Below, one piece after another: positions 61,829 through 64,000 of a stretch of DNA of 64,000 bases; position 1 is the first letter of the stretch; each line of letters opens with the position of its first letter. A program made the position numbers and the translations under genes. The stretch covers positions 107,434,014 to 107,498,013 of the forward strand of contig NC_134136.1 in NCBI RefSeq assembly GCF_040939455.1. Reading direction: 5' to 3'. A model generated the notes under the pieces. The model was not told where the DNA came from, ran no database searches, and saw only the letters and a list, made by a program, of their open reading frames with translations. The DNA comes from Microcebus murinus (taxonomy: Eukaryota; Chordata; Mammalia; Primates; Cheirogaleidae).

Positions 61829-61990
61829 AATGTCTTTCAACCTTTACACATCAAAATCACTTGGAGAGCTCTTTAAAATATCACCCCCAGACTTCATGGT
61901 TTGGTATGTCTGTGGTGGAGCATGTGAATTTACATTTCTTATAAGTTTCCAGGTGACATTGCTGGTCTGAATAACTTTGAAAAACCACAG
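61829..61990 (+). mobile_element. MER5A-like hAT MITE
   Basis: CACATCAAAATCACTTGGAGAGCTCTTTAAAATATCACCCCCAGACTTCATGG, CCAGGTGACATTGCTGGTC and CTTTGAAAAACCACAG match MER5A order and ends. Confidence 0.85.
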
Positions 61991-63289
61991 CCTTAGCACA
62001 TTGACAATCACATAATAAAAGTCCAACAAATGTAAATATTAGCATTTCTTTGACAAGGACAGCACCAGGATGCGCACAGCAAGATGGTCCCCTAGGGATC
62101 TTTCTGGAGGATAGAAAGTCCTGCACTATGCTCCTCAAAGTGTGTTGGATTTCTTTGATACTGACACCCCTTCCTCCTTTCTTATATCAGCATAATATTG
62201 CCACACTTCCACCTTCTTGCTCAATTACCTGGACCCTGCACTTTCTTTTCATTCATTCCATTCATTCATTCATTTATTCATTCAAGAAACTCTGCTATGG
62301 TACACACACTTTTTTTTCTCCCTTATTTTCTTTGATGTAATTGGAACTTAAAGAGTTTTTATGCCAAAACATCCCCTTTATGGCATTCTGGAATGGATCT
62401 CTTTATCATATTGTTAACTCTTATTGTGAAGCCTCTGACAACAAGAGTATCTCTGAACCATGTCCTCTTTTGATGTGGGTATTATTATACTGATGAGATT
62501 TTTTCTTTCTCACTCTGTGTTACAATAAAGCAAGCTCATAGCCCATAGGGCTCATAAAACATCCACTAAAGGCTGAGAGCAATGGCAACTAATGACATAT
62601 GTGTAAGTACATATTGATCAAATTAGAGATGATATTTTTTCGCAGCTGGGTGACATTTATAGCAATAGTATTCTGGGAAACTCCATATATAAATAATATG
62701 GGCAATGAGATTTTATTCAGATTCAACAGATGCTAGATAGTATTGTTTAGAAGTTTATAAAATAGCAAAATTCAAAATCACATTATCGTTTTAAAACACA
62801 TAATATTGTTTTCCTTCTTTCTTTCTTTTTTTTTTTTCTTCAGTGTCTGTTAGTCTTGTTCAGAAAAGATATGGTCCAAGCTATATCCACAGATAAGCAA
62901 TGAAAGTTAGATTAGACATCTGTGTATCTGGTACTAGTTAAAAGCTTGATTCTGTTTAATACATGAATTCAAAAGTAAATAATGTTTTTCAGGAGTTTGG
63001 CCTAAATAAAGATAGGAATAGAAAAATAAAGTTACATTTTCTGTGACTAGGGAGTTTTAGAAGAGGCTGGTGGCATGTTTAGTGGGAATGTTGTATGAAG
63101 ATGCTATGCTTGCATAGAAAACTAGGTGAATAAAAATTCTGTACCTTTCTTAAGTAGGTAAGAAGGGAAAAGAATCCTGAACAATTCCAGCAGCCATAAG
63201 TCTCCCTCAGGCTCTTTCCCAGATCATACTATATTCTCACTGGCCCCTCAGGAAGAAACTACTCTGCTGACCTGTAACATTATAGATAA
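61991..63289. other. Unassigned intron with an (ATTC)n run
   Basis: An (ATTC)n tetranucleotide run lies at about 62250-62286 and a C/T-rich run at 62813-62840. No gene or repeat is otherwise seen. Confidence 0.55.
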
Positions 63290-64000
63290 CTTTGACCAAT
63301 TCCCAAACTTCACATAAATGGAATCATACAGTAAATATTTTTTATATTCTATTCAACATTAAGTTTATGAAATTCATCCATGATTTTGCTAGTAACAGTT
63401 TCTTTTTGTTTATCATTACATAATATACTATTGTAGTAATATTCTGCATTTTATTTATTTATTCTAATCTCAGAGTCACTTAGGTTGTTCCTGGTTTTAC
63501 TATTATGCAAAATGTGGCTATTAATAATCTTATCCATGCTATTTTGGTGGTAATACGCACTAATTTCTCTTGGGTACATACATATGAGAAGAATCGTTGG
63601 ATCATAGGAAAGGAATAAATTTAGCATTAGTAGATATTGCCAAATATTAATTTACACTTGAACCAATGATATTTGAGAGTTCCAGATGATCCATACACTC
63701 TCTCCAACAACTGATATCATCATCCTATTATGTTTTAGCCATTTTGATGAGAGTATAGTGGCATTTCTTTCTTTTTTTTTTTTTTTGCATTTCCTTAATT
63801 ACTAATGAAGTTAGGCACCTATTCATATGCTTTTGATCACTCTTGAATGCCCTCTTTCATGGAATGCCTGTTCAAGTATTTTACCATTTATAAAATGGGT
63901 TGTCTATTCTATTGATACATTGGAGTTTATTATATATTACAGATACAAGTTTTTTGTCAGATACAAGGATTTTGAATATTTTCCCCCCAGTCTGTGGCTT
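63290..64000 (-). mobile_element. Ancient L1M fragment, antisense, runs off the window
   Basis: AAATGGAATCATACAGTAAATATTTTTTATATTC, ATTCATCCATGATTTTGC, TTGGTGGTAATACGCAC, TTTGCATTTCCTTAATTACTAATGAAG and TTTTTGTCAGATACAAGGATTTTGAATATTTTCCCCCCAGTCTGTGGCTT follow the reverse strand of an old L1 from its 3' UTR into ORF2. No ORF survives. Confidence 0.88.

Overview
The window is AT-rich mammalian intronic DNA with one host-gene exon. On the minus strand, 26470-26531 is a 62-bp exon flanked by AG and GT splice signals. Its size, reading phase and encoded residues (EREDVQKKTFTKWINAQF...) match exon 2 of dystrophin (DMD), the first exon shared by the full-length Dp427 isoforms. Transcription runs right to left, so 26532-64000 is the 3' part of intron 1 and 1-26469 is the 5' part of intron 2. 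I found no other host coding exon.

The repeats point to a strepsirrhine primate, probably a lemur. The Alus at 5293, 36324 and 45817 carry a distinctive linker (TTGGCCAATTA...TTTCTATTTATAGTAGAGAC) that I associate with lemur Alus. The young LINE-1s end in a 3' UTR with G-rich runs followed by ...TGTACCCCCATAATAT. The species assignment is inference.

Intron 2 side (1-26469): a 5'-inverted L1 inserted in a MIR (2385-2937), two LTR-like segments, an Alu, DNA-transposon MITEs (6763, 10655, 11100, 13735), an unusual L1 insertion with an antisense 28-bp piece of 5S rRNA at its 5' end (11166-12052), and a full-length 6.5-kb LINE-1 (16236-22760). That LINE-1 has perfect 14-bp target-site duplications, an intact ORF1 and a broken ORF2, and lies antisense to DMD.

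Intron 1 side (26532-64000): 5'-truncated L1s (28767, 37646, 38159, 45596), ancient L1M pieces (47850, 63290), three Alus, many MIR and L2 relics, LTR-like relics (33324, 39840), MER5A-type MITEs, microsatellites, and two local direct duplications. One of these (54951/56037) is 112 bp with a single mismatch.

The only functional product I can support is dystrophin, through exon 2. The rest is intron shaped by nested retrotransposition. Repeat family names come from recall of consensus sequences without a database search.
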